From: Alentia gelatinosa
Taxonomy: Eukaryota > Annelida > Polychaeta > Phyllodocida > Polynoidae
DNA length: 64,000 nucleotides
Reading direction: 5' to 3'
NCBI GenBank assembly: GCA_950022655.1
Contig: OX465584.1
Location: forward strand, 5,093,694 to 5,157,693
The position numbers and the translations under genes were made by a program. Shown piece by piece: positions 22,050 through 33,110 of this stretch. Within the stretch, counting starts at the first letter, position 1; each line of letters opens with the position of its first letter. The notes beneath the pieces are model-generated. The model was not told where the DNA came from and did no database searches. It worked only from the letters and a program-made list of their open reading frames with translations.

Positions 22050-22375
22050 ATGACGTCACAAACGTGATGACGTCACGAATGGCGTATGTGTGCATATTAA
22101 TGACGAGTCCGATGTGAAGTGTGTCATCATACACTAAAAACTACGTCACACGACACAGGGACAAGGATGTAGATAGATACGTCATCCTACAGACTCTATG
22201 ACATCATTGATGACGTCACGATGACGGCTGACGTCGACGCTGCAAAACTAACGGGAAACAATCGATTGAACAATCGGGATACTTTATACAGAGGATTATT
22301 ATACACACTCTGGAAACGACTACGTCTGCTACGTACAACGATGACGTCAGATATGACGTCACGTATGACGTCAGA
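22050..22375. promoter_or_regulatory. cluster of CRE (TGACGTCA) palindromes
   Basis: ATGACGTCAC occurs near 22050, 22067 and 22212. ATGACGTCAG, ATGACGTCAC and ATGACGTCAG follow near 22340, 22353 and 22364. TGACGTCA is the consensus site of CREB/ATF bZIP proteins. Further TGACGTCA sites on this locus lie near 24041 and 31360-31380. Confidence 0.6.
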
Positions 22376-22452
22376 CTGGTGACACCACGTGGTCTGTGGG
22401 CAGTCCACGTGCAGTGAAGTCATATCGCACAACTAATAGGCTTTGTAAGATA

Positions 22453-22580
22453 CATCGTAGACTTTAACGACAGTTGTGCGAACGTCATATCTGTCATCAA
22501 TCATATCGTAGACTTAACGACAGTTTTACGAGCGATCGGCCATCGTATCGTAGACTGAACGACAGCTGTGCAAGCCCTCG
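22453..22580. repeat. three-copy repeat in gene 1 3' UTR
   Basis: ATCGTAGACTTTAACGACAG at 22453, then variants at 22505 and 22547, each followed by TTGTGCGAA-like sequence. Spacings are 52 and 42 bp. Confidence 0.75.
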
Positions 22581-22717
22581 TACGGTGTGCCATCGTTCTC
22601 TGAGGAGGACAGAGAATAGGACAGATTCGGACAGGTGGCCATGACGGCCGACCCGAGTTAACATGCCAGACAGACTCCGAACAGACGGCGGTCTTACTAG
22701 GAGAACTCTATATACGC

Positions 22718-22723
22718 AATAAA
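22718..22723 (+). terminator. gene 1 polyadenylation signal AATAAA
   Basis: Canonical AATAAA, followed within 20-40 bases by a TCTC/T-rich stretch. It is the first good signal after the 3' UTR acceptor. Confidence 0.5.
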
Positions 22724-23061
22724 CGACAACTCAAAGCAATTCTCTCATCTCTCTTATTTTTTAATGAATTCATGGTATTTGTTTAGTTTAGTAAAATTCC
22801 ATTTATCGAGGGATTACCTTGAATTTGAAAATATGGGTTTTAGTAATTGAAGGCATAAATAGATGGGACTTATTATGGTTAGAAAAAAAATTCCTACTTC
22901 CAGCCCTATTTCTACTGAATTCACTATTTTTAGCTATTAAGCAAATAACCTTTTATTTTTGGGATTGAATTGATATTGAAAATTTCAGATCTGTTAATTG
23001 AAAACAATAATAGATGGGACATAATATGATTAGAAAACAACAAAAAAATACATTGAAAATA

Positions 23062-23310
23062 ATTATCATATACCTATGGCCAAACACTCCTTATTTGCAT
23101 ACCCCTGTAAGGGTGCAGTAATAATATGTTTCGTGCTAAGGGTGCTCGCTTCGTTAACAAGGGTGCCTGTTACGCTATTGAGGGTATGACCTGAAATTTA
23201 GACCAATCAGACTATGGCTAATATAAAAGAAAACATACAGGTTGGACTTACTCGATAAGGGGGGACATGGCTTCTCCATCTTTAGCAATATTTGAAGGTA
23301 TATGATAATA
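23062..23310. mobile_element. TIR element, family E2 (copy 2)
   Basis: Left ATTATCATATACCT and right AGGTATATGATAAT are a matched TIR pair. The interior holds AAGGGTGCAGTAATAATA, as at 4220. An internal AAGGGTGC motif repeats three times. Confidence 0.7.
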
Positions 23311-23492
23311 AAAGGGACACAAATTCTGGGTGAAAAAAATCAAAATACCCAAAGATATAAAAGATTAGACAGTAAGTAATCCTCGTAACTTTGGAATTTT
23401 TTCACCTGGAACCAGTTTCCATCGAATACATCCATTTTCAAACTGAAAGCATACCATTTTGATTTACCAAATATGAATCCATCAATTGAGCA

Positions 23493-23575
23493 CAGTATCT
23501 ATATAGAACGACCGGGCGATAAATTCCCATTGGGTTTTGAAGCGTGTACAAGCATGGAAGGTCATTTTATTATAT
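23493..23575. mobile_element. fragment of hairpin family D
   Basis: TATATAGAACGACC at left and GGAAGGTCATTTTATTATAT at right, with the ACCC terminus as in other copies. The arms between are mostly lost. Confidence 0.5.
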
Positions 23576-24544
23576 ACCCGTGCACGAAACTGACGCCTAT
23601 ACTGTATGTAAGTATTATTTAGATATTATATGTATGTGCACGAAATTCAGTGTACGGGCACCGGGTGCGCGAAACAGGAAACAGTTAGCTTGTTCCTGCC
23701 CGCATATTTCACATATGAACCAGCGAAAAAAAATGTAAGGCATCGTTTAAGTATCGACTGTAAATATATCCAATTAAAAACTGTGAAAGTGGTGCACAAA
23801 TACATTAATAAAATACAAAACATCGAGATAAAAAGTTAAAGATATAATTAAAACTAGCATGCCATACCAAAGAACTAGGCAATAACGCCACGTCATACAC
23901 AGCCGACAGTCAGCTTGCAAAATATAAACAACCAATGACGTCACGACGTTGCAGGGAGAGTGATAGCGGAGGGTTGTAGCAGAGATTAGTAAGCGCAATC
24001 ACCATGGAAAATCTGCTGGGAGAGTGAGCGGTAACTATGACGTCACACAGTAACTTGTGATCTGTTACTATGGCGATTGCCTTGCTTACTCTTCAAACAC
24101 ATCCTCTGTTATACATAGCTTACTGAATAGCAGAGACTACGATATGGAGAGTGACGTTCATATAATTTCGCTGTAACCTCTTGTTTTAGGGTGTGTGTGT
24201 ACATAAGGTTTGCTGGTCCCAGACATTCCAGAAGCGACTTCGCTGGTTCCTATCCTCAAAAGCCACACTGCGCCGCTCCGGTTTATGGTTCCGCAAAACT
24301 GAAGGTTGCTCTAGCGGTGCAGTGTGCTCAAAAGCCTGACGACTAACTCGCCCAGCATATGCTTTGTCCCTACCCTTAATGAAGTAAGACAAAGAATGTG
24401 TATGGAGATTGACAAGTTGATGATGTCACAGGCTCCAGCCTTGCTTTCAGTTTAAGAGCAACGTCATAGCTGAAAACCACGATTCGAGTACACGATGCTG
24501 TGCCCGCCGACTTTGACCATGGCGTTTCGGTAAATATTTAACTA

Positions 24545-24740
24545 TTTAAAAGGATTTGGGGGTATATAATAAATAGAATACAGTCTAGGCTACGATTGAC
24601 GTCGTTTTGTACTTGGTCCTAGCTCCAGTTGTACGTCCTTCGCTCTACGAGCTCAGGACGTACATCTGGAGCTAGGACCACGTACAAAACGACGTCCACG
24701 TAGCCTAAGCCAGTATTCTCTAAATATATTTATTACATGC
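24545..24740. mobile_element. hairpin F element with unique arms
   Basis: Flanks match family F: GGTATATAATAAATAGAATACAG is shared in position with copy 1, and GTAGCCTAAGCCAGT is identical in part to 6744-6758. The arms GTTTTGTACTTGGTCCTAGC and GCTAGGACCACGTACAAAAC are found in no other copy here. Confidence 0.75.
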
Positions 24741-24837
24741 CCAAACTGAATGAAATATAATTACCGTAATTTGGCCCAACAACCATGTTTTAACGGAATA
24801 GGCAGAATAGGGTTCCGTATTAAGAAAGAAATTGATG

Positions 24838-24965
24838 AGTATTTGGTCTGTGTCCCAGTTCGCTATCGAGTTTGGAGTGCGCAGTAATATGAACGAGGCG
24901 ATAGCCGAGTGAATATTTCAGAGCGCTCCAAACGAGGTGGTGAATGGGGACTCAGACCAAACACG
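24838..24965. mobile_element. fold-back element, family H-prime (copy 1)
   Basis: Arms TTTGGTCTGTGTCCCAGTTC and GGGGACTCAGACCAAACAC, with apex GAACGAGGCGATAGCCGAGT. Directly followed by a second copy. Confidence 0.8.
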
Positions 24966-24997
24966 GATTTATAGTATCGTCATGGGTACTAAAAAAG

Positions 24998-25148
24998 GAA
25001 ACTGATGAGTGTTTGGCCTGTGTCCCCGTATGCCATCGAGTTTGGAGCGCTCAGGGATATATGAACGAGGCGATAGCCGAGGGAATATTCTGAAGTGCTT
25101 CGAAGGAGATGGCTATCACTGTCAGGGACACAGTCCAAACACGATTAT
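24998..25148. mobile_element. fold-back element, family H-prime (copy 2)
   Basis: Same design as the preceding copy: GTTTGGCCTGTGTCCCCG pairs with CAGGGACACAGTCCAAACAC, with apex GAACGAGGCGATAGCCGAGG. One arm is more degraded. Confidence 0.75.
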
Positions 25149-25863
25149 GTTTCTGATTTTATCTGAGCCTGGATATAGTTATCTGTTTATCACCCATTGA
25201 GTATGAGTTACCATACTCGCAAAACTGTTGAGAACGAGTTCCTAAATTATTTTATTATTATTTCACAAATACAGACGTCACAATCACCCTATCGCGGGCG
25301 TTCTTCCTTGCATGGTCCGGGAATATATATACATAACAGAGTACAATACAGAACAGGACAAACAGGACAAAACAATATAGTTGCTTATGTGAAGCCTATG
25401 GACATTTGTAGCAGGCTAAGATAAATAATAATCCAGCGTACAGCTATGTCCGTGTCACCGACCTGCCTCTTATACAATACCAGTTCCCAGAATGCACCCG
25501 GTACACCCCATAACTGTGCGCCTTGACAGTTACACCCAAACAATACCCCCCCCCCCCCCCCCTTCATCCGGGTCTTTTTTACCTGGTGGCATTTTCCGCC
25601 CGGGTGATGCTGGTACCGTTAGAGTCCTCACATCCCGTTAGCCATCTGTTCGCTGGTCCCCAGCCTGGCCCTGCTGAGTTCTACCATTCACGCCGACTTC
25701 ACAATACGTCAACTGTGTCGGCCGGACGACGCATGCGTGAACACATGCGCAGTGGTGGTGTATTGACGGACGCAGCGTTCTGTCTGTGCGCACGCATGTC
25801 ACACGGGGACCAGCCTATGGCAAGCCGCTTGTTTTTAGTACCAAAGCAAACTTTTATTTGAGA

Positions 25864-25955
25864 AAAGAGAGAGAGAGAGAGAGGAAGAAAGAAAGAGAGA
25901 GGGAGAAAGAGAGGGGCGGAGAAAGAAAGATGGAGAAAGAAGGAAAAGTCATGAT
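25864..25955. repeat. GA-rich microsatellite
   Basis: GAGA, GAAAGA and GGAGAAAGA repeats over about 90 bp. Confidence 0.9.
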
Positions 25956-25959
25956 CTGA

Positions 25960-26600
25960 CCACTCATGTTAGATTTGAATAAAGATGTCTTTAAAACGAA
26001 TTGAGTCGCTTCCAGATACATGTATACTAATTTAATTTGATAAATTGGAACTTCAAGTAAGAAAGATATATCTTATTTCGGGTGTTGATTATCATTGAAC
26101 CAAATATTTCCGATGACTCTGAGTTTTCTTGTTTTGAATGAATTACAGATATTTCTATCCTAGTCAATATCTCAGATGATTTATTGTGTACACATGGATA
26201 TAAGATATACTTTTTTAAACCCAACTAAAGATAAATGTGATCTAATTGACCCTTTCCGAAATATGAATCCAAATATCGTAATTATTCATGTATGTTTCAT
26301 TTCCACATACGAGATATTCAATACAAAATTCAATACATAAAGTATTGCATTAAAATCCTTTGACGCCTCAGATTTTGAATGGATACTGAAAAAGGCTTGC
26401 CATAGACTGGGCACAGTGCCTGAAAACTGTCCACGCTTGTACGAGTCTGCCAGATAGAGGCTGAATGTGTGGAGGGGATGTGGAGGGGGTGTGGAGGGGG
26501 TGACAAGCACGGATTGTTTCTGTAAAAGACCATCTGGCTTATGACGTTAACTCGATGGCGGTTTGATAAAGACCGGACTGTCTACAGGCTCCAGACTCCA
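25960..26600. other. intergenic stretch, nothing recognised
   Basis: AT-rich, with a short GTGGAGGGGGTG repeat near 26470-26505. No gene signal. Confidence 0.5.
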
Positions 26601-26819
26601 GCCTTCTCACAGCCAGCCTGACCTGTTTGACCTTGACGCATGACCTTCTCGCCGACGGCCAAGGTCACAGTGAGGAGATCACACAATGTCCACCAGTGTG
26701 CGGCCCTCATGGGGCTGTGTTGTGTTTATTAAGAGTGTCTCATTCTCAAGTGGTCACGAGTGGTAGACGGCAGGTAGGCATGGCAGGAAGTTGTCAGTCA
26801 AAAACCATGTTATTAACCA

Positions 26820-27600
26820 GTACCATGATATACGTCAGAATATGTGATAACTCACGTCATAAGAAACGTCATAAACTACGTCAGAATATGTGATAACCCA
26901 GTCATAAGCAACGTCAGAAGCTACGTCAGAATACAAGGCAACCCACGTCATAAAAACGTCTTAAACTATGTCAGAATACAGTAAAACCCTGCTTAAGGGG
27001 AAACCCTCCATTCAAAACAAAGTGAACCCTTAAGCAGGGTGACCCCTTAAGCAGGGTGACCCCTTAAGCAGGGTTTTCCGTCTGTCAATGGTCAGACTAT
27101 GTAGTACATAATATATATGATAACTGTATAGGGAGCCAAAGTGAACCCGCTGAAACCACAGATACCCGTTTACAAAACACTATTTCTGAATATAGGTGCT
27201 CAGTACTTTGACTATGTAGGTTCGAGATTATATTTGTCATTATGCAATCTTTTAGATCCATATTGTTGATAAAATTAACAACTGTAGCTTCGAGACAGAG
27301 TTATTCGGAGATGATGTAGTAAATTACACATCAAAAGTAACAAACAAGACCAAAAACAAGATTTTGCCCCCTTAAGCGGGGTTAAGAAGTATTCTGTACC
27401 GCAATAATTGTCCCTTAAGTGGGGTGGCCCCTTAAGGAGGGTTAAAATTAACTCTTATTAGAGGGAAATATTTCTGTTCCGAGGATATTTTTCCCTTAAC
27501 TTAAGTGGGGTGTCCCCTTAAGCGGGGTGTCCCAGAAGCAGGGTTTTACTGCATGTGATAACCCAAGTCATAAGCAACGTCATAACCTACGTCTTATTAT
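26820..27600. repeat. ACGTCATAA tandem repeat, split by an insertion
   Basis: A ~55-bp unit with ACGTCAGAATATGTGATAAC and CACGTCATAAGAAACGTC is repeated over 26820-26978 and resumes at 27552 (GTGATAACCCAAGTCATAAG). The interruption is exactly the pogo-like element 26979-27551. Confidence 0.8.
26979..27551. mobile_element. pogo/Tigger-like non-autonomous element, 573 bp
   Basis: Starts CAGTAAAACCCTGCTTAAGG after TA and ends GCAGGGTTTTACTG before CA (a likely mutated TA). CAGT...ACTG ends with a TA target are typical of the pogo/Tigger branch of Tc1/mariner. The interior is made of repeated CCCCTTAAGCAGGGT-like blocks near both ends around a non-repetitive middle. Confidence 0.75.
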
Positions 27601-27606
27601 CCATCG

Positions 27607-27885
27607 TATACAAGGCCACTATTGAAAATGTATGGGGACTCAGTAAATCATGACCCATTGTATAAAGCCTGTCAGATACCATAACTGTGGTATACGGATT
27701 TACACCTGTGGTATACGGCCTCAAAGCCATGGTATACGGGAAAAATAGTCCCTTTGCTATAGAGCAAAGAAATATTCCCTATTGTGATACCATTTGATAT
27801 GGCAATTACTGGATTTAATTTATTCGAAAAGATGGATAAAAAATCCAACCAACGATGATTTTGTGGACAGGCACCTCTGTATGAT
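27607..27885 (-). repeat. dispersed repeat with CCGTATACCACAG module, inverted copy
   Basis: Complement of 580-830, including TGTGGTATACGGATT, GTGGTATACGGCCTCAAA and AAAGATGGATAA, and adjoining GATTTTGTGGACAGGC. Confidence 0.7.
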
Positions 27886-28211
27886 AGGTGGGCCCTAACG
27901 TCCCGATGAGTGGGCCCTAACGTCCCGACTTTCGGGTGGTGGGTCCGAGCGTCTACATACCCTATCGATTGGAACCCAATAAAACAGAATAAAGTGCTAA
28001 ACCTGACGGTGTTGGTGAGTCTAGAAATCGGCGTTTTTCTCACAGACCAGTCACACCTGGCACAGGTAACTGACGTCAGGTGTGCAGAGTCCTGCCTGAG
28101 GGGGGCACGGATGCTCCTACAGGTGGTACAGGTGTTACAGGTGTGTTTGACCGTTACGGCGGACACCACCCACACACTGCTCCATATACGCCACCATTTA
28201 AAATTTAAATT

Positions 28212-28400
28212 AATTTGTATATACCTGTGGCCGTATGACCTATGTATACCGCCCGCTCCTACCCGTGTCGTATTTATGGCCGTACAGCACCTAGGTGACG
28301 TACGGGGTATGTATGTGGCGTATGGCGTATGTATGGCGGCAAATCCCAACAAATCGTCCAGAAGCAAAGGTAAAAATGGACATTTTTAGGTATTTATATA
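28212..28400. mobile_element. TIR element, family E (copy 3)
   Basis: Begins GTATATACCTGTGGCCGTAT, contains TATACCGCCCGCTCCTACCC, and ends with TTTTTAGGTATTTATA. It directly abuts a family D/C composite. Confidence 0.65.
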
Positions 28401-28655
28401 GAACGTCCTGACCATGCTGTACAAGCTACGAAAAAGCATGGTAGGTCGTTCTATAGTTACTAGATACCCGAAATTAAGAAAAAATCATTCATTTTAATTG
28501 GCTTAACAACTTCTATTTCATCAAACGTTTACGGAAGTGTTCCAAATGTTTCCGTATGGAACACTGTTCCGTACAGTATTTTACGTTATATGGCGAAACG
28601 GTGCATATTTACAGTATATACGGCATGGGTATAGTAAATGATAATACGAATACAG
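28389..28655. mobile_element. composite element D plus C (copy 3)
   Basis: A short hairpin (TATATAGAACGTCCTGACC and TGGTAGGTCGTTCTATA; only about 15 bp between arms) is followed by an inverted family C half: AGATACCCGAAATTAAG to GGCATGGGTATAGTAAA, with TATGGCGAAACGGTGC inside. Confidence 0.75.
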
Positions 28656-28797
28656 GAATACTGTGTTTGTACTTGATAAATACTTAGTAAAATTGACTGT
28701 CAGATGAACCTCTGCTATTGACATCGGTCCATCTGATCGTCAATTTCACAAGTAATTATAACGTACAGACACAGTAATCCTGTTTCCGTATAGTACA
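28656..28797. mobile_element. hairpin F (copy with unique arms)
   Basis: AAAATTGACTGTCAGATGAAC pairs partly with CCATCTGATCGTCAATTT. Flanks AATACTTAGTA and GACACAGTAATCCTGTTTCC match copy 1 at 6608-6772, where the arms read quite differently. Confidence 0.7.
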
Positions 28798-29104
28798 AGT
28801 CACCTTTATGTGTATGTAGCTCATTTAATTGTCCTCAAGTCTTCTATCCATACATACACTCACCATGTTCCAGATCATATGAATTGTGTGGTCAGTTGAG
28901 ATAGATGATAATTCCAGTAGATTAAGACAACAAAATATTTTTATTGAGAGAAGTGACATTTTTACCCAGTAGAGTGAGAATTCTGACCATATAGTAATCA
29001 TTAGGTCAAAAGCCCTTGATTTAACTCTTCACAGGTGGGGGTCTGTGACAGAGCCCCGTTGGACGTCAATGATATTGTATGTATTCGTAAATATCATAAT
29101 TGAT

Positions 29105-29700
29105 GCCACAAGGCATCATTCTCCCTATACTGGGGAATGCCTCAAGGCATCATTCTCTCTACACTGGGAAATGTGTCAAGGCATCATTCTCCCTACACTG
29201 GGGTATGTGTCAAGGCATCATTCACCCTACACTGGAGTTTGTCAAGGCATCATTCTCCCTACACTGGGGAATGTGTCAAGGCATCATTCTCCCTATACTG
29301 GGGAATGCCTCAAGGCATCATTCTCTCTACACTGGGGAATGTGTCAAGGCATCATTCTCCCTACACTGGGGTATGTGTCAAGGCATCATTCACCCTACAC
29401 TGGAGTTTGTCAAGGCATCATTCTCCCTACACTGGGGAATGTGTCAAGGCATCATTCTCCCTATACTGGGGAATGCCTCAAGGCATCATTCTCTCTACAC
29501 TGGTGAATGTGTCAAGGCATCATTCTCCCTACACTGGGGTATGTGTCAAGGCATCATTCACCCTACACTGGAGTTTGTCAAGGCATCATTCTCCCTACAC
29601 TGGGGAATGTGTCAAGGCATCATTCTCTCTACACTGGGGAATGCCTCAAAATATCATTCTCCCTACACTGGGGAATGCCTCGAGGCATCATTCACCCTGA
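29105..29700. repeat. 34-bp minisatellite with 168-bp higher-order repeat
   Basis: About 18 units with consensus GGAATGTGTCAAGGCATCAT plus TCTCCCTACACTG. Five variant units form a 168-bp superunit: the GGGAATGCCTC variant recurs near 29133, 29301 and 29469. All three forward frames stay open for 150-210 codons because the unit lacks stops in every frame; I treat these as non-coding. Confidence 0.95.
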
Positions 29701-29741
29701 ATGGGTTAATTCTCATTTTGTTTGTCTTTTGTTAAATACCT

Positions 29742-30058
29742 CTATGGCATTTAATGTAATGGATGATATAAAGAAACTAGGTAATAGGAATCATCGGTTC
29801 TGGTTATTTATGTTCATTTTGTCACATGGAGATAAGATGGTTCATCATTATTTTTTACACTTCCACATTTCAAGCATTGTATCTACTGGGCAAAACATTG
29901 ACGACGTTTTCATGGCCGGTGACGCCAAATACCGTCAAGAAACTCCCCCATTCCGGCATTTGATAAGTGATAGAATACCAACAATAATTCATGTAATTGC
30001 ACTTTATAAACTCAATGATTGTGCATCTCGTACAATGGTAAGAATCCAACGTTTTTAA
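29742..30058 (+). pseudogene. ORF fragment with weak caspase-like motif
   Basis: An open frame just beyond the minisatellite. Its start encodes MDDIKKLGNRNHRFWLF then MFILSHGDK. The order short charged helix, His, hydrophobic strand, F-I-L-S-H-G-D-K resembles the caspase p20 region around the catalytic histidine (usual form ILSHG). After SHGDK the similarity stops, and no QACxG cysteine motif follows. There is no clear acceptor or donor. It may be a decayed exon or a chance match; only a profile search can tell. Confidence 0.2.
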
Positions 30059-30388
30059 CGTTCTCTATTCAACACATATATTTGTCTTTACGTATTTCCT
30101 GCGTATTTATAAACAGTTTTTGTTTGCTTAATTCTGAAATTTAAAAAATAACTAATTCTGACACAGGTTTTTTCCCACGATTCCGTTGTGGTTATATTAT
30201 GTATTATTTCTTATGTTTATCTAAATCCCGTATGACTGGGACTTTAGTAATATATGATTTTATCTACGTCCCCCAAACGCTCTGTGGACTAAAACCACAC
30301 TGAACATAAACATGTGTGTTTTAAAAATTGGGTATGTGAGTCTTTATTGATATAGACTTATGTGCGAATATCTCACATTCAATGACCA
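30059..30388. other. AT-rich stretch, nothing recognised
   Basis: No coding or repeat structure seen. Confidence 0.5.
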
Positions 30389-30697
30389 GGAACCTGTTTC
30401 ACTAGTTTCGTGACATGTCTAGATGGCGTCTAGATGATGTGTCCGATTTCATAAGAACTAGACATTAGACTTCGTTTTGTCCGTTCTTGCCTGCACTGTT
30501 GGTGCCGCTTTTCATGTCTGTCTAACACTTTTGTCACGAAACTAGTGATACAGGTCCATGATGTGTAGATTTGTCTAATTCTTATGTTTGGGGTCTGTCT
30601 TTACCTTAGGGCAGCTACTTGTGTTGTCACGAATCTAGACAACACCAATGTCTGTATGGTGTCACAGACATGTCATGAAACTAGTGAAACAGGTCCC
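30389..30697. mobile_element. MITE with ~31-bp TIRs
   Basis: Left GGAACCTGTTTCACTAGTTT and right AAACTAGTGAAACAGGTCCC are near-perfect inverted repeats. A third internal copy of the end (GTCACGAAACTAGTGATACA, 30534-30553) suggests an internal duplication or nested insertion. Confidence 0.8.
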
Positions 30698-31299
30698 AGA
30701 AGTGCAGATTCCGTTCGTCACTGAGTGATGAAATAATACCCATTCGTCCTTCCGTACCACGTGACTTGTTGAGACAATGAAAAGCGACTTGTACAATGGG
30801 TGAACTCGGTGAATATTTCCGACAAAAACAACTCGGAACAGATTCAATTCATTCACACTAATCATGTCTCCATATATTATCAATATGGGGTTTACATCTC
30901 ATACAATTTACAGCCTGCATCAAATAATTCCGTTCGTTTATCAACCCACCCTGAGGACTAAACTGCCTTTTCAAATGGAAGCTTTTTAATCAGACACAAC
31001 AAATCGCATTGAATATGACCTCAATATGTGACCATGTTTTATGACAACTGTCTCACTTTGATTCTCCGAGTATTGAGTATTTTCATGATTTATGTGGTGA
31101 TGATGTTGTATCTTTGTGGAGACTGGGTCTTGTGTTCTTTGTATGATGTACTTTAATGCGTCTCCCGTCAAAGAACTCGGGTCCTTTTCTCGCACACAGT
31201 CCACAATGACAGACACCCCTCACACAACCACGCACACAAACTAAAAGGTCGTCCTAATTATTACCCACTGGAAAAAAAAAAGAGAAGTCGTAAAATCAC

Positions 31300-31700
31300 G
31301 TCGTGATCGCGTCAGGACTTTGATCAGTGTGACCCTCCATGACCCCGACGTCAGACGAACATGACGTCATTGTGACGTCAGTGCCAGCGTCCTAAAAAAA
31401 CAAAATACGGGTGGTGCGTTGTTTCCCCCCCCCTGCCGACCCTGGAGGCTGTGGTCTTTGAGTCCCCCTTGTTACCTGTACTCTCAGGTGGAAACCCCAC
31501 CCCACCCCCTACCTCGCAGTCCCTTTGGTGTCGGCCGCCGTCAAAAGCCACTCTTGCATGACGCCTTGACCTTTGACCCCTGTGGGTCAGACCCCAAAGT
31601 CCGACCTTGCCAATTAGCCAATGTCGCTCTGCCAGGTACGACATCTCCGCTGACGTCAGAACAGAAAGGTGATGTCATTAGGGGATATCCCACTCTCCAC
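31300..31700. promoter_or_regulatory. CRE-rich segment
   Basis: TGACGTCA-type sites occur around 31349, 31363, 31373 and 31651 in a moderately GC-rich block. The 98-aa and 88-aa open frames here on opposite strands show no domain. Confidence 0.3.
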
Positions 31701-31859
31701 GCAGATATTTCCTGACGCTTAGGCTTCGTAATCTCGACCCCAACCCAGTCACATGAATTCCAAAAGAGAGACATATTTCACATTTTTTATTTCCCCACAG
31801 GGAGGAAAAATGGGGAAACTTATTTCATAAAAACCAATCACTTGATAAAACGGAGATTT

Positions 31860-32140
31860 CCTTCGGGCTTCATAACCGTAGAACTGTCAGACAGATGTAA
31901 AGACAAATCAGTATGATATAGTGGGTGGGGAAAGAACATGAGAAGAAAATGAGTTTCATAGATTTCTCACTTGAATCCTGCTTCAGCTTTAACCTAGTAT
32001 ATAGTGGGCAGGTTGATGAACTTTGAATGAACACCTTTATCTTGTTGATTGTGCACAACCCTGCAACATATGAGATGTTTTCCCCTTTAAAAAGCAGTAT
32101 AGAGTGCATGCCTCATTTGACACAACAGGAATAAGGTCGT
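31860..32140 (+). repeat. dispersed repeat, family P (copy 1)
   Basis: ACTGTCAGACAGATGTAAA, GGGGAAAGAACATG, CACAACCCTGCAACATA and CATTTGACACAACAGGAATA recur in order at 32880-33110 and 47470-47720. Confidence 0.7.
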
Positions 32141-32320
32141 AATTTCTACTCTGCGATACATGTCTATCTCTTTCACAGAAAATGAGTTTCATAGATTTTT
32201 TTTTGTTTTGTTTTGTTTTGTTTTGTTTATTGCAGGTTATTCACCTCACAGGAGATGGTCTTCCATTACAGCTTGTTGACAGTCCGGGCTATTTACATAT
32301 ATGTGTAATACATACACAAT

Positions 32321-32456
32321 ATTACCATGATTTCGATCTGAGTGGCCGTATTCTCCGCGTAGTTGACGCGTAGTAATACTTCGAGCGATAGCGAGGAGTA
32401 TTGCGTAGCGTCAACTACAAGGAGAATACGGCCACACAGATCGAAATTATGGTAAT
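32321..32456. mobile_element. fold-back element, family A core (copy 8, best preserved)
   Basis: ATTACCATGATTTCGATCTG pairs with CAGATCGAAATTATGGTAAT. Next come GGCCGTATTCTCC and its complement, then GTTGACGCGTAGTAATAC and TATTGCGTAGCGTCAAC, with the GAGCGATAGCGAG apex. The whole 136 bp folds as one nearly uninterrupted hairpin. Confidence 0.9.
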
Positions 32457-32470
32457 GTTATGGTAATGTT

Positions 32471-32668
32471 GTATTTATTACTCACTTATTTTTAGATTAA
32501 AGCAATAAATATATTACTTTTCAACGTAATTAAGAAGTTATGTTTGGGACTACTTTCATCTCAAAAATCCGTATTCCCTAGGAGGATACGGAGCTCCGTA
32601 TCCTCCTCAGTAGCGATCTGTAATCTCCATAGGCTTAGTATGGAGACTCTGTATCAGGTGGGTAATAA
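32471..32668. mobile_element. TIR element with ATTACTCACTT / AGGTGGGTAATAAA ends
   Basis: Outer ends match the 7266-7669 element. Internally there is a perfect GAGGATACGGAG / CTCCGTATCCTC palindrome, plus ATCTCCATA and TATGGAGA arms. Confidence 0.65.
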
Positions 32669-32879
32669 AGTCCAGTATGAAGTTATATTATGGTAAATCA
32701 TAAAAATAATATACAATACCCAAGGATGCCGGTTCTAGTCATTTAAAGCAGTCAGGCCTTCGAGCAAGTCAGATATGATCGGGTGGTATGAGGGAATATG
32801 ATGGGATGGGGTTGATGAGATAAGGTTGATTTATATCTGTAGCCTGCAGTTAACTAAAAAATATAAGGGAGGAGGATTA

Positions 32880-33110
32880 CAAGTCCTGATGATTCCTATT
32901 CGTATTCATTTCTTACTTGAGTCCTCCTTCACCTGTAACCTTATATACTGATGATTATATACCACAATTGATGAGACTGCCATATTAAATGGAGATATTT
33001 ATCCTGTTGACAATGCACAACCCTGCAACACTTAAGGTATTTCTACTAAAGAAAGAAGTCCTGAGCCTATGCCTGATTTGACACCTCACACAACAGGAAT
33101 TAGTTTTTAT
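32880..33110 (+). repeat. dispersed repeat, family P (copy 2)
   Basis: ACTTGAGTCCTCCTTCA, CACAACCCTGCAACACTTAA and CACACAACAGGAATTAG are in the same order as copy 1. Its end abuts the next TIR element. Confidence 0.7.

Larger units (their letters stand above)
21838..22740 (+). other. gene 1 terminal 3' UTR exon (predicted)
   Basis: Acceptor TTTGTGTTTTTCAG ends at 21837. The exon would run to a cleavage site about 15-20 nt beyond AATAAA (22718-22723). The first half is CpG-rich and carries at least six TGACGTCA or near-identical sites between 22050 and 22375. The second half holds three copies of an ATCGTAGAC-AACGACAG repeat. A CpG-rich 3' UTR dense in CREs is unusual, so part could instead be a promoter. 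Confidence 0.5.

Noticed and set aside
24850..25150. Regularly spaced palindromes suggesting a CRISPR array
   Set aside because: Only two long imperfect hairpins, no short identical repeats with unique spacers, and the DNA is eukaryotic.
29045..29735. Overlapping 153-211 aa frames of a repeated peptide
   Set aside because: All three frames are open because the 34-bp unit lacks stops; no splice or start evidence.
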